A stretch of DNA of 64,000 nt. Source: Pseudomonas sp. DY-1. Its GTDB lineage: Bacteria; Pseudomonadota; Gammaproteobacteria; Pseudomonadales; Pseudomonadaceae. Where the stretch lies: positions 1,488,001 to 1,552,000 of the forward strand of contig NZ_CP032616.1 of assembly GCF_003626975.1 (NCBI RefSeq), given 5' to 3'. Shown piece after piece: positions 28,317 to 36,463 of the stretch. The notes beneath the pieces were generated by a model. It worked only from the letters and a program-made list of their open reading frames with translations. It was not told where the DNA came from and searched no databases. Each line of letters opens with the position of its first letter. Position 1 is the first letter of the stretch. The translations under genes were made by a program, and so were the position numbers.

Positions 28317-28654
28317 CCGCAGCTGAACTGTTTGACGACGTCAGTCGCGTCCACGTCGATGTTCAGGCGACGGGAGTTGTAGTCCATGGTGATCGGCTGG
28401 TTGGGACGCAGCACGCGAGCGGTTTCGGCACCGGACTGACGCTTGGCCTGCTCGACCAGTGCGACATTGGCGGTCTTGCCCACCAGGGCGGAGACCGCCG
28501 AGCTGTCGCAAGTGCCAGAGAGCGAAGGCGCAGCAGCGCTGGTGCTTTCTTCGGCTGCAGGCGCGTCGGGGGTTTCTGGTTTGTCGGTCGAGCTGCAACC
28601 GGCCAGGAGCAGGCCGGCAAAGGCAAGACTGAGAGAAATCGACTTGAAGTGCAT
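28313..28654 (-). CDS. I78-family peptidase inhibitor, lipoprotein
   Basis: A 113-residue outer- or inner-membrane lipoprotein: signal with lipobox LLLAGC at about residues 15-20, a Ser/Ala/Pro/Glu-rich linker, then an inhibitor I78 domain (about 48-113) recognised by CDSSAVSALVGKTA, RVLRPNQPITMDYNSRRLNI and a C-terminal cysteine that should pair with the first one. I78 proteins resemble the potato inhibitor I fold and are thought to block serine proteases in the periplasm. The ATG at 28652-28654 has AGAGGAC in front; longer in-frame readings lack a signal. It converges on the EamA gene, sharing four bases. Confidence 0.8.
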   Translation of the reverse strand: MHFKSISLSLAFAGLLLAGCSSTDKPETPDAPAAEESTSAAAPSLSGTCDSSAVSALVGKTANVALVEQAKRQSGAETARVLRPNQPITMDYNSRRLNIDVDATDVVKQFSCG

Positions 28655-28825
28655 ACAACGGTCCTCTTTTGAACGAATGTCCTGGCGTGCGCCTGCAATG
28701 GAACGGCAAATGCGGCGGGGCTCCTGCCCGCCGGCGCACGGCGGGTGCATTCTATCCTCTGCCTTTGACTCCGGTCAGTCATGTGCGGCCTAATGCCCGG
28801 CCCCTGAAACGCGCCGAAACACTAC

Positions 28826-29707
28826 ATGTCCCATAACCCGAGCATCCGCCCCAGCGTCCTCCACCTGCCCCCGGGCAACTGGAGCACCGTGCTGGACTGC
28901 CTTTGCGAGCGCTTTCCTGCTATCGCCCGCGAGACCTGGGTGGAGCGTATGCACAGCGGCAAGGTGACGGATGGCGACGGCAACCGGATTGGGCCGGCGC
29001 ATCCCTACCAGCTGGCATTACGAGTGCACTACTACCGCGAAGTGAAGGACGAGAAGATCATCCCCTTCGAGGAATCGGTGCTGCACGTCGATGAGCATCT
29101 GGTGGTAGCCGACAAGCCGCACTTCCTGCCGGTGATGCCTGCCGGCGAGTACGTCGAGGAAACCCTCCAGGCGCGCCTGACACGGCGCCTGGGCAATCCC
29201 CACCTGGTTCCCCTGCACCGCATCGACCGCCATACCGCCGGCCTGGTGCTGTTCTCCGCGAACCCGGCCAGCCGCAACATCTACCACGCGCTATTCCGCG
29301 ACCGCGAAATCCACAAGCGCTACGAAGCCATCGCCCCGGCCCTGCCAGGATTGGACTTTCCACTCCTGCGGGAAACCCGCCTCGGCAAGGGCGAGCCCTT
29401 CTTCCGCATGCAGGAAATGGAAGGCGAGCCGAACACCCGCACGCGCCTGGATGTGCTGGAGAAGAATGGCGACCTCTGGCGCTACGACCTCTCGCCCATC
29501 ACCGGCAAACAGCACCAGCTGCGGGTGCACCTGGCCGCCCTCGGCGCGCCGATCTGCAATGACGGCTTCTACCCGGAGCTGACCGACAAGGGCGGCTCGG
29601 ACGACTACCAGCGCCCCCTCAAGTTGCTGGCCCGCAGCCTGGCCTTCGACGACCCCATCAGCGGCGAGTCGCGCCACTTCGAGAGCCAACTACGCCTGGA
29701 CTGGTGA
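28826..29707 (+). CDS. RluA-family pseudouridine synthase
   Basis: A 293-residue RNA pseudouridine synthase of the RluA branch, converting uridine to pseudouridine in rRNA or tRNA. The catalytic aspartate lies in PLHRIDRHTAGLVLFS (about residues 129-144), preceded by VVADKPHFLPVMP and followed by KQHQLRVHLAALGAPI, the RLU motifs II and III. There is a short S4-like N-terminal part with HSGKVTDGDGNRIG. Target RNA unknown. The ATG at 28826 has no strong ribosome site, and the start could lie a few codons away. Confidence 0.9.
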   Translation: MSHNPSIRPSVLHLPPGNWSTVLDCLCERFPAIARETWVERMHSGKVTDGDGNRIGPAHPYQLALRVHYYREVKDEKIIPFEESVLHVDEHLVVADKPHFLPVMPAGEYVEETLQARLTRRLGNPHLVPLHRIDRHTAGLVLFSANPASRNIYHALFRDREIHKRYEAIAPALPGLDFPLLRETRLGKGEPFFRMQEMEGEPNTRTRLDVLEKNGDLWRYDLSPITGKQHQLRVHLAALGAPICNDGFYPELTDKGGSDDYQRPLKLLARSLAFDDPISGESRHFESQLRLDW

Positions 29708-29727
29708 CCACCCCGATCCAACTGCGC

Positions 29728-29756
29728 TTGACGGCGAATACGCCACGAATAATATT
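29728..29756 (+). promoter_or_regulatory. Sigma70-type promoter for lpd3
   Basis: TTGACG (29728-29733) and AATATT (29751-29756) are 17 bases apart; the first matches five and the second four of six consensus positions. The leader to the ATG at 29856 would be about 90 bases. The flanking DNA, including AATATTACAACCATAATTC, is unusually AT-rich for this genome. Confidence 0.45.
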
Positions 29757-29855
29757 ACAACCATAATTCAAGCGAGATATTACCGGGCTGGAAGGCTGCC
29801 CGTTGTCCACTAGTCTTCTGCTTTCCCCCTACGAATTCCTGACCGAGGTGAATCC

Positions 29856-31256
29856 ATGAGTGCGTACGACGTGGTGGTGATAGGCGGCGGCCCAGGCGGC
29901 TACAACGCGGCGATCAAGGCCGGGCAACTGGGCATGAAGGTGGCCTGCGTCGAGGGTCGGGACACCCTCGGCGGCACTTGCCTGAACGTCGGCTGCATGC
30001 CGTCCAAGGCCCTGCTCCACGCATCCGAACTCTATGAAGCGGCCTCCGGCAAGGAGTTCGCCATCCTTGGGATTCAGGTCGAACCCAAGCTGGACCTCGC
30101 ACAGATGATGAAACAGAAGGCCGAGAGCGTCGCCGCGCTGACCAAGGGCATCGAGTTCCTGTTCCGCAAGAACAAGGTGGAATGGGTCAAGGGCTGGGGC
30201 CGCATCGACGGCGCCGGCAAAGTCGTGGTGACCTCGGCCGACGGCCAGCAGCAGACGCTGGAGGCCCGCAACATCGTCGTCGCCACCGGCTCGGTACCAA
30301 GTCCCCTGCCCGGCGTGACCATCGACAACGAGCGCATCCTCGATTCAACCGGAGCCCTGTCGCTGCCGGAGGTGCCCAAGCACCTTGTGGTGATCGGCGC
30401 TGGCGTCATCGGACTGGAGCTCGGTTCGGTCTGGCGTCGCCTAGGCGCCCAGGTGACCGTGGTCGAGTACCTGGGCCGCATCTGCCCTGGCCTGGACGAG
30501 GAAGCCGCGAAAACCCTGCAACGCTCCCTGACCAAACAGGGCATGACCTTCAAGCTCAGCTCCAAGGTCACCAGCGCCAAGTCGGACAAGACCGGCGTCG
30601 AGCTATCCATCGAGCCGGCCGCAGGCGGCCTTGCGGAGAATCTCAAAGCGGACTACGTGCTCGTCGCCATCGGCCGCAGGCCCTACACCGAAGGGCTGGG
30701 CCTGGAGACCGTGGGTCTGGCAACCGATAACCGCGGTGTGCTCACCAACGAACGCCACCAGACAACGGCTCCCGGTGTCTGGGTGATCGGAGACGTCACC
30801 TCCGGCGCAATGCTCGCGCACAAGGCCGAAGACGAAGGCATCGTCTGCATCGAGCGCATCGCCGGACAGGCTGCCGAGGTGAACTACAACCTAATCCCGA
30901 GCGTGATCTATACCCGCCCGGAAGTGGCCAGCGTAGGCAAGAGCGAAGAACAGTTGAAGGCTGAAGGCCGTCCCTACCGCGTCGGCAAGTTCCCCTTCAC
31001 CGCCAACAGCCGGGCCAAGATCAACCATGAGACCGAAGGCTTCGTGAAGGTCCTGGCGGACGAGCGCACGGACGAAGTGCTGGGTGTGCACATGGTTGGT
31101 CCGAGCGTCAGCGAAATGATCGGCGAGTACTGCGTGGCCATGGAGTTCTCAGCTTCGGCCGAAGACATCGCCCTCACCTGCCACCCGCACCCGACCCGCT
31201 CCGAAGCCCTGCGCCAGGCCGCGATGGATGTGCACGGTGCGGCGATGCAGGCCTGA
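29856..31256 (+). CDS. lpd3: Dihydrolipoyl dehydrogenase
   Basis: A 466-residue FAD-dependent disulfide oxidoreductase that reoxidises dihydrolipoamide of 2-oxoacid dehydrogenase or glycine-cleavage complexes with NAD+. Seen are the FAD loop VVIGGGPGGYNAA (7-19), the redox disulfide GGTCLNVGCMPSK (Cys42, Cys47), the NAD loop VVIGAGVIGLELGSVWRRLG (about 178-197), the second FAD motif VWVIGDV, and the C-terminal catalytic HPHPTRSE. Length is closest to P. aeruginosa Lpd3 (PA4829) and not to LpdG, and no 2-oxoacid dehydrogenase genes are adjacent, as for lpd3. The paralogue assignment is inference. GACCGAGGTGAATCC precedes the ATG. Confidence 0.9.
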   Translation: MSAYDVVVIGGGPGGYNAAIKAGQLGMKVACVEGRDTLGGTCLNVGCMPSKALLHASELYEAASGKEFAILGIQVEPKLDLAQMMKQKAESVAALTKGIEFLFRKNKVEWVKGWGRIDGAGKVVVTSADGQQQTLEARNIVVATGSVPSPLPGVTIDNERILDSTGALSLPEVPKHLVVIGAGVIGLELGSVWRRLGAQVTVVEYLGRICPGLDEEAAKTLQRSLTKQGMTFKLSSKVTSAKSDKTGVELSIEPAAGGLAENLKADYVLVAIGRRPYTEGLGLETVGLATDNRGVLTNERHQTTAPGVWVIGDVTSGAMLAHKAEDEGIVCIERIAGQAAEVNYNLIPSVIYTRPEVASVGKSEEQLKAEGRPYRVGKFPFTANSRAKINHETEGFVKVLADERTDEVLGVHMVGPSVSEMIGEYCVAMEFSASAEDIALTCHPHPTRSEALRQAAMDVHGAAMQA

Positions 31257-31558
31257 TCCCACGTTCACCCTCGGAGGATGGGCCGAGCCCGCGCGCAGGG
31301 TTTTCGCGTCCCATCCTACGGGTCACCGCCTTCGGTGATACCCGCCTCCAGTGCTACTCCCCAAGTCGCAACGCAGTCTCCGCCCGAGGCGGTAGATGCT
31401 CGGTGCAGCAGCTCAGGAAAATGTCGAACTCATCCGCCAGGCCCTTATCCAACTAATGAAGCGCTTGCCACAAGGCACCGCTCCCCGACCGGAAGCAGAT
31501 TGCGCCACATCGCCAGGGGCCGCCACGGCTATTGAGTGGCAGGCCCGGGAGGACACAG
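31257..31558. repeat. Gap with two palindromes after lpd3
   Basis: This 302-base gap holds GGATGGG (31276-31282) paired with CCCATCC (31310-31316), and right after it CGGGTCACCG (31319-31328) paired with CGGTGATACCCG (31333-31344). Both are hairpins of a repeat family different from the main REPs; neither is followed by a U tract. The last 200 bases show no supportable gene and should contain the promoter of the cytochrome gene, not identified. Confidence 0.55.
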
Positions 31559-32779
31559 ATGACGAAGTTTCTGTCTTGCTCATGCGTGTGGGCATTGCTT
31601 GCCCTGGTTGGCTGCGGCGCCGGCAGCGGCACGGATTCGGAGTCGGGGACCGCTGATAGCGAACCCGCTACGGCGGATACAGGGGTGAACGATCCCGCGA
31701 CCATCGAAGCCGGCAAGCAGATCTTCCGCTTCGACACCTTCGGCAACGAGACGCACTGGACCCAGACGTTGCGACTCCACGAGATCGTCGACAGTGAGAT
31801 CCAGCCAGTGGAAGCCTTGGCACTGGGGCTGAAGGTAGACCTCGACAAGCTGGATTTCACCAAGTTCGTGCTGAAAAACCCATTGTTCGCCAGCGGCACG
31901 CGCGAATTATTGCGGCAGGACGCCGTAGTCGGATTAAAGGCAACCTTCGACGAGAAAGGCCGCATCGCGACCCTTGGGGTGACCTGCGCGTTATGCCATT
32001 CCACCGTCGATAATGCCTTGCTCCCTGGCATCGGCCACCGGCTCGACGGCTGGCCTAACCGCGACCTCGATGTGGGCGCCATCATTGCAATGTCGGCAGC
32101 GCTGACCGCGGAGCAGAAAGCCGTCTACAAGTCGTGGGGCAAAGGCAAATACGATCCGCGCTACAACCTGGACGGCCGAAACGGGCCCGTGGTCATCCCC
32201 CCTGCCTATGGTCTGGCGGGCCTCAACCGGGTGACCTTCACCGGCGATGGCGACAACATTGCCTATTGGAACCGCTACGTCGGTGTCACTCAGATGGGCG
32301 GGCATGGCACGTTCACCGAACCACGCACGGGGGTCAGCGTCACCAATGGCAGCGACGATCTGATCAGCAGCAAGCTGCCGGCCCTGCAGGCGTACCAGTT
32401 GTCTCTGGAAGCGCCACGACCACCCGCACGCATCGATGCCGAGGCAGCGCAACACGGCAAGGTCCTGTTCGACGGCGCTGCCCGCTGCGCTACCTGCCAC
32501 AGCGGGCCCAAGTTCACTGACGCCAATACCCGACTGCATGCCCTTGCTGAAGTGGTCAGCGAGCCCGAACCCGAAGGTGCTCCCAGCTATGCCTCGCGTG
32601 GCGCGACCAAGCAGTATCGGACCTCACCGCTACGAGGCGTCTGGCAACATCCGCCGTATTTTCACAACGGCACCGCTCCAACCCTGGAAGCCGTGGTAGC
32701 GACCTACAACACCAAAAAGTCGCTCGGTTTGAGCCAGGCGGATATCGCAGATATCGCGGAATACCTGAAGTCGCTGTGA
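31559..32779 (+). CDS. Dihaem cytochrome c lipoprotein
   Basis: A 406-residue exported lipoprotein: signal with lipobox LLALVGC (residues 13-19), a low-complexity Ser/Thr/Glu/Asp linker, then a dihaem cytochrome domain with CALCH at 143-147 and CATCH at 310-314. HNGTAPTLEAVVATYN near the end is the block shared with the large dihaem peroxidase-like group. It probably reduces or senses peroxide or moves electrons in the periplasm. GGGAGGACACAG precedes the ATG at 31559. It stands alone on the plus strand and converges on the anti-sigma gene, so a link with the ECF module beyond proximity is not shown. Confidence 0.78.
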   Translation: MTKFLSCSCVWALLALVGCGAGSGTDSESGTADSEPATADTGVNDPATIEAGKQIFRFDTFGNETHWTQTLRLHEIVDSEIQPVEALALGLKVDLDKLDFTKFVLKNPLFASGTRELLRQDAVVGLKATFDEKGRIATLGVTCALCHSTVDNALLPGIGHRLDGWPNRDLDVGAIIAMSAALTAEQKAVYKSWGKGKYDPRYNLDGRNGPVVIPPAYGLAGLNRVTFTGDGDNIAYWNRYVGVTQMGGHGTFTEPRTGVSVTNGSDDLISSKLPALQAYQLSLEAPRPPARIDAEAAQHGKVLFDGAARCATCHSGPKFTDANTRLHALAEVVSEPEPEGAPSYASRGATKQYRTSPLRGVWQHPPYFHNGTAPTLEAVVATYNTKKSLGLSQADIADIAEYLKSL

Positions 32780-32802
32780 CGTCGCGAGAAGCTGCATTGC
32801 CC

Positions 32803-32858
32803 GTAGGAGCTGGCTTGCCAGCGAATAGCCCCTTATTCGCTAGCAAGTTAGCGCCTAC
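32803..32858. repeat. REP doublet (GTAGGAGCTGGC type)
   Basis: GTAGGAGCTGGCTTGCCAGCG at 32803 faces a partly decayed inverse copy ending GCGCCTAC at 32858. A cleaner copy of the same type is at 54784-54838. The rest of the 32780-33021 gap has no gene. Confidence 0.75.
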
Positions 32859-33021
32859 AAGGCTCCTGTACCGACATAGCCAATGAGTTCCCCCCATAGG
32901 ATCAGACCGTAGGGTGCGCTGTGCGCATCGACTTCAGGAACCGCTTCGACACCCCGTCACACCGCCGGTGCGCACGGCAAACCCTACCGGAGTGACCTCA
33001 TCCCCCCAGAGACCCCTCCCA

Positions 33022-33765
33022 TCAGAACGAAAGCGCCCTGCCCAGAACATCTCCGCGCGGGTCGCCTTCGCGGCTTACCAGCGCGTAGTTGTAGCCATCC
33101 CTCGACCAGTACCGCGCCTCCAGTTCGCCGTCGCGACGCTGGCCCCTCTTCATGCTCGGATAGAGCGAGCCCGGCGCTCGCAGGTACAGGCTGACCCGTT
33201 GCCCCTGGCCATCCTCGAACAGCAACAACGCCGCGGCCCCCTGCTCCGTCACCAGCCAGCGCCCACCCACCGGGTTGAAGCCATAGGGGCTGAGATCGGG
33301 AATCCGCGCCGCGTGGCTGAAGCGCTGGTCCAGCCAGGCCTGGAGTTCTCCGGGCCGGGTCACCTGGATATCGACCACAGGACTCGCCGAAAACAGCCGG
33401 TGGGCCTGCAGGGCGTCCTGCATGGGTGGATTCGCGGCCGCGAGGCTCATGTCCCGTGCCTGCCAACCACCGATGCCACCAGCACCCAATGCCAGCACGA
33501 AGGACGCGGCCAAGGCGAGGCGCCGCTGCTTGCGCGCGTGCATCGAGCGACGTATCGCCCGGGGGTCCAGGCGCGGGTTAGGTGCCAACCCCGGACTGGC
33601 GAGTGCCGCCCGTAGCGCCTGAGCGTCGCGGCGCCAGGCTTCCACTTGCGCCGCCGCCTCAGGGTTGGCTGCCAGATAAGCCTCCACCGCCTGGCGTTGC
33701 TCAGCATCCAGCTGGCCGTCGAGATAGGCGTGCAGGTCGTCTTCACCGGGATGGAATACGTTCAT
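33022..33765 (-). CDS. Anti-sigma factor, membrane-anchored
   Basis: A 247-residue protein: N-terminal anti-sigma domain (1-75) starting FHPGEDDLHAYLDGQLD, one membrane helix (about 83-100, LALAASFVLALGAGGIGGW), and a periplasmic domain of about 145 residues. The N-terminal helix pattern fits zinc-less anti-sigma domains: the usual HxxxCxxC is absent. Its start codon overlaps the stop of the ECF sigma gene (33762-33765), so the two are translationally coupled and made in proportion. It should hold the sigma factor at the membrane until a periplasmic signal, perhaps oxidative, frees it. The signal is unknown. Confidence 0.82.
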   Translation of the reverse strand: MNVFHPGEDDLHAYLDGQLDAEQRQAVEAYLAANPEAAAQVEAWRRDAQALRAALASPGLAPNPRLDPRAIRRSMHARKQRRLALAASFVLALGAGGIGGWQARDMSLAAANPPMQDALQAHRLFSASPVVDIQVTRPGELQAWLDQRFSHAARIPDLSPYGFNPVGGRWLVTEQGAAALLLFEDGQGQRVSLYLRAPGSLYPSMKRGQRRDGELEARYWSRDGYNYALVSREGDPRGDVLGRALSF

Positions 33766-34268
33766 TTGAGTACCCGAAGCTGAGGGTTGGACATCTCGCC
33801 CTCGGCCAGTTCGCGCAGCGCCTTGCGCGCGCGGGACAGCCTGGACATCACGGTGCCGATGGGGATTGCCAGGGTTTCAGCGATCTCCTTGTAGCTGAGC
33901 CCTTCGACGCTCACCAGCAGCAACAGCGCACGCTGCTCCGCCGGCAGCCGGCCAAAGGCTTCCAGGGTGGCCTGGTTGACCACGAGGTCCTCGGTGGACG
34001 GCGCTTCCTCACTACGCGCGCCGAAGAACTCCAGCAGCCGCGCATGACGTCGGGCGCGGCGCTGACCATCGAGGAACTGCCGGTAGAGGATGGAAAACAA
34101 CCAGGCGCGCAGGTTGCCGTCGCCCTTGCTGCTCCAGCGGGAAAGCGCTCGTTCCAGTGTCGCCTGGACCAGGTCGTCGGCACTGCTGGCATTGCGCGTC
34201 AGCCACAGAGCAAAACGCCGCAGTCGCTGTAACAACTCCCGCAGTTCCGCGTCTTCAATCATGTTCAT
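33762..34268 (-). CDS. ECF-family RNA polymerase sigma factor
   Basis: A 168-residue extracytoplasmic-function sigma factor. Region 2 (about 10-75) has LTRNASSADDLVQATLERAL and the promoter-melting part LFSILYRQFLDGQRRARRH. Region 4 (about 108-160) has LLLLVSVEGLSYKEIAETLAIPIGTVMSRLSRARKALRE. It is divergent from the catalase-b561 genes and followed by its anti-sigma gene. Two ATGs lie close (34268 and 34262); I use the first. The symmetric promoter at 34310-34365 points to autoregulation and control of the divergent catalase operon. P. putida and Caulobacter have similar ECF-catalase-b561 clusters. Confidence 0.87.
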   Translation of the reverse strand: MNMIEDAELRELLQRLRRFALWLTRNASSADDLVQATLERALSRWSSKGDGNLRAWLFSILYRQFLDGQRRARRHARLLEFFGARSEEAPSTEDLVVNQATLEAFGRLPAEQRALLLLVSVEGLSYKEIAETLAIPIGTVMSRLSRARKALRELAEGEMSNPQLRVLK

Positions 34269-34309
34269 AGCCAGTTCGTGTGCCGCTCTTGCCAAGGGTG
34301 CGACGGGTA

Positions 34310-34365
34310 GACGCGCGAAGCAGGATTTTATTCCCGGCCGGGAATAAAGGTCGCCCGCCTGCGTC
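34310..34365. promoter_or_regulatory. Mirror-image divergent ECF promoters around a 22-bp palindrome
   Basis: A perfect palindrome at 34327-34348 has arms TTTATTCCCGG and CCGGGAATAAA. It places GGGAATAAA on both strands. On the plus strand GGGAATAAA (34340-34348) is followed after 13 bases by CGTC (34362-34365), towards the catalase gene. On the minus strand GGGAATAAA (34335-34327) is followed after exactly 13 bases by CGTC (34313-34310), towards the sigma gene. GGAATA with a downstream CGTC is a known form of ECF promoter, so the palindrome is most simply two overlapping -35 elements. Start sites would lie near 34373 and 34302. Confidence 0.75.
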
Positions 34366-34407
34366 ATACCGGCTCATGGACAAGGGCATATCGCCCGGGA
34401 GTATCGC

Positions 34408-35466
34408 ATGAGCAAGGCAACACCCAAGGGATTAGACCTGGCGGCACGGCTGGCCGTGATCAGCCTGACCATTGGCGGCCTGGCAGCAGGCTTCGCCTAT
34501 GCCGCCGGCTGGATCGGCGGCGAACGTCTGACGCCACAACAAATCATCGACGCCTTCGAGGCCAACGCCGGGAAGTTTCCCGGCTACCGCAAGAACCACG
34601 CGAAAGGCATCTGCATTACCGGGCACTTCGAGAGCAGCGGCCAAGCGACAAGCCTGTCCCGCGCCAGCGTATTCGCGCCCGGCAAAGTGCCGGTGATCGG
34701 TCGCCTGGCCATTGGCGGGAGCAATCCGCACGTACCGGACGCCGGCGTTCCGGTCCGCAGCATGGCCCTGCTCTTCCAGCTACCCGGTGGAGAGCAGTGG
34801 CGCACTGGCATGAACTCTTTCCCAGTGTTGCCGGTAGCCACTCCGGAAGCGTTCTACGAACAGGTATTGGCCTCGCGTCCCGACCCCGCTACCGGCAAGC
34901 CGGACCCGGCAAAGATGCAGGCATTCTTCGCCGCCCACCCGGAAAGTACTGCCTTCCGCCAATGGGCCCAGACCGCGAAACCCAGCAACAGCTTCGCCAA
35001 CGTCGCCTACAACGGCGTCAATGCCTTCCGCCTGGTGGATGCCGACGATAATGGCCACTACGTGCGCTGGTCGATGCAGCCCGAGACGCCCTTTGAACCA
35101 ATTGGCGAAGCCGGTAACGACCCGGAGTTTCTCAGTCATGACCTGCAGCAGCGCCTCTCCCAGGGCCCCCTGCGCTGGCATCTGATACTGACTTTGGCCG
35201 ACCTCGGGGACCCCACCCACGACGCAACTCGCCAATGGCCGGCCGATCGCAAGCAGGTGGACGCCGGCACCCTGGTGGTGGAAAGCGCAGAATCTCAGGA
35301 CACCGGCGCCTGCCGCGACATCAACTACGACCCACTGGTGTTGCCCGGCGGCATCGAGGCCTCGGACGACCCGATTCTCGCCGCGCGCTCGGCCGCCTAT
35401 GCCGTGTCCTACAACCGCCGCACCCGTGAAGGTGCGCCACACCCCGAGCAAGGAGCCCAGCCATGA
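34408..35466 (+). CDS. SrpA-type catalase-family peroxidase
   Basis: A 352-residue protein of the SrpA catalase-related subfamily, anchored by an N-terminal helix (about 12-34) so that the haem domain is periplasmic. YRKNHAKGICITGHFESSG (about 60-78) gives the distal histidine and the family block; the end ARSAAYAVSYNRR gives the proximal-tyrosine region. Family members are small haem peroxidases with weak or no catalase activity that need an external reductant. The next gene is a cytochrome b561 whose start overlaps this stop (ATGA), a natural electron donor. An ECF promoter lies upstream. Confidence 0.88.
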   Translation: MSKATPKGLDLAARLAVISLTIGGLAAGFAYAAGWIGGERLTPQQIIDAFEANAGKFPGYRKNHAKGICITGHFESSGQATSLSRASVFAPGKVPVIGRLAIGGSNPHVPDAGVPVRSMALLFQLPGGEQWRTGMNSFPVLPVATPEAFYEQVLASRPDPATGKPDPAKMQAFFAAHPESTAFRQWAQTAKPSNSFANVAYNGVNAFRLVDADDNGHYVRWSMQPETPFEPIGEAGNDPEFLSHDLQQRLSQGPLRWHLILTLADLGDPTHDATRQWPADRKQVDAGTLVVESAESQDTGACRDINYDPLVLPGGIEASDDPILAARSAAYAVSYNRRTREGAPHPEQGAQP

Positions 35467-36023
35467 GCGCACCGACCCATTTCAATCCGTTGCTGCGTGT
35501 ACTGCACTGGCTGATGGCGATCCTCTTGCTGGCCATGCTGTTCATTGGCGTCAGCATGGTGGGCGACCTGTCCCCCCGCCACAGCTTACTGATTGCCGTG
35601 CACAAGCCTCTGGGCCTGGTGCTTCTGGTGCTGGTGCTGATTCGCCTGGCTGTGCGCCTGGCCCGCCCCGTGCCAGAGCTGCCCAGCGACATGCCCGGCT
35701 GGCAGCAGAGGATCGCCAAGCTTTCGCACCTGCTGCTCTATGCCCTGATGTTCGCCTTGCCGTTGGTGGGCTGGGCCATGCAATCGGCGGGCGGTTATCC
35801 GCTGGTGCTCCACGAGTCCCTGCTACTGCCGCCCATCGTCTCGCAGGACGCGCAGCTCTATGCCCTGTTGCGCCTGGCCCACACTGTACTGGCGTACCTG
35901 CTGTTCATCAGCATCCTGGCGCACCTGGCGGCGGCCCTCTACCACGCGCTCATCCGCAGGGATGACGTGCTCTCGAGCATGACCACCGGCAGCGGCATCC
36001 CTTCGATGCCCGATGGTCAGTAG
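35463..36023 (+). CDS. Cytochrome b561
   Basis: A 186-residue inner-membrane dihaem cytochrome b561 (YodB/CybB family) with four hydrophobic helices. Histidines suited to haem ligation are seen in FNPLLRVLHWLMA (helix 1), LLIAVHKPLGL (helix 2) and RLAHTVLAYLLF (helix 4), with another in HLAAALYHAL. It should pass electrons from the quinone pool to a periplasmic partner, here most likely the SrpA-type peroxidase encoded just upstream with a four-base overlap. Confidence 0.9.
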   Translation: MSAPTHFNPLLRVLHWLMAILLLAMLFIGVSMVGDLSPRHSLLIAVHKPLGLVLLVLVLIRLAVRLARPVPELPSDMPGWQQRIAKLSHLLLYALMFALPLVGWAMQSAGGYPLVLHESLLLPPIVSQDAQLYALLRLAHTVLAYLLFISILAHLAAALYHALIRRDDVLSSMTTGSGIPSMPDGQ

Positions 36024-36068
36024 ACGCGGGACTACCCGCAAATTCCCTCTCCAGCAGGAGAATCCACC

Positions 36069-36326
36069 ATGAAAACCCTTGTAGTCGCCTTGAGCCTCAG
36101 CCTTGTCTCCACCGTCGCCCTTGCCGCCAATACGGGCCAGAGCGCACCGCCGGTTACTCAATACGAGTACGGCGTGCACCTGGATATCGCCCGGGTCCTG
36201 GAAATGACCGACCTGTCGACTTTCTGCGGCATCGGGCCGGCACGCATGACCTACGAAGACAGCCAGATGCAGACTAAGACCCTGGAGTACCTGGTCTGGG
36301 GCACCGGCTGCAAGAACGACTACTGA
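36069..36326 (+). CDS. DUF2790 family exported protein
   Basis: An 85-residue protein with a cleavable signal peptide (about 1-20, ending VALAA) and a short mature part of the DUF2790 family, common in Pseudomonas and of unknown function. Marks are YGVHLDIARVLEMTD, CGIGPARMTYEDSQ and the final LEYLVWGTGC, with two cysteines likely to form a disulfide. CAGCAGGAGAATCCACC precedes the ATG. It lies 45 bases after the b561 gene on the same strand and may be co-transcribed with the ECF-controlled genes. Some family members in P. aeruginosa respond to metals, which is not tested here. Confidence 0.82.
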   Translation: MKTLVVALSLSLVSTVALAANTGQSAPPVTQYEYGVHLDIARVLEMTDLSTFCGIGPARMTYEDSQMQTKTLEYLVWGTGCKNDY

Positions 36327-36332
36327 GAAGCC

Positions 36333-36402
36333 GTAGGTTGGGCTGAGCGCAACGAAGCCCAACAGCCGATCGTTGGGCTTCGCAAGCTCAGCGCCAACCT
36401 AC
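36333..36402. repeat. REP doublet (GTAGGTTGGGCTGAGC type)
   Basis: GTAGGTTGGGCTGAGCGCAACG (36333 on) and the inverse ending AGCGCCAACCTAC (36402) form a long imperfect palindrome with an inner GCCCAAC/GTTGGGC pair. It is the only copy of this sequence type in the window. Confidence 0.75.
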
Positions 36403-36463
36403 GAAACCCGGGCTCTCGCCAGCGGTCCATAGCAGATTGCCAACCGCGCCCGAGGTCTATCCC

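Noticed and set aside
31335..31440. Short protein-like minus-strand stretch (ADEFDIFLSCCTEHLPP) in the gap after lpd3
   Set aside because: No start codon or ribosome site and too short to assign; it may be chance.
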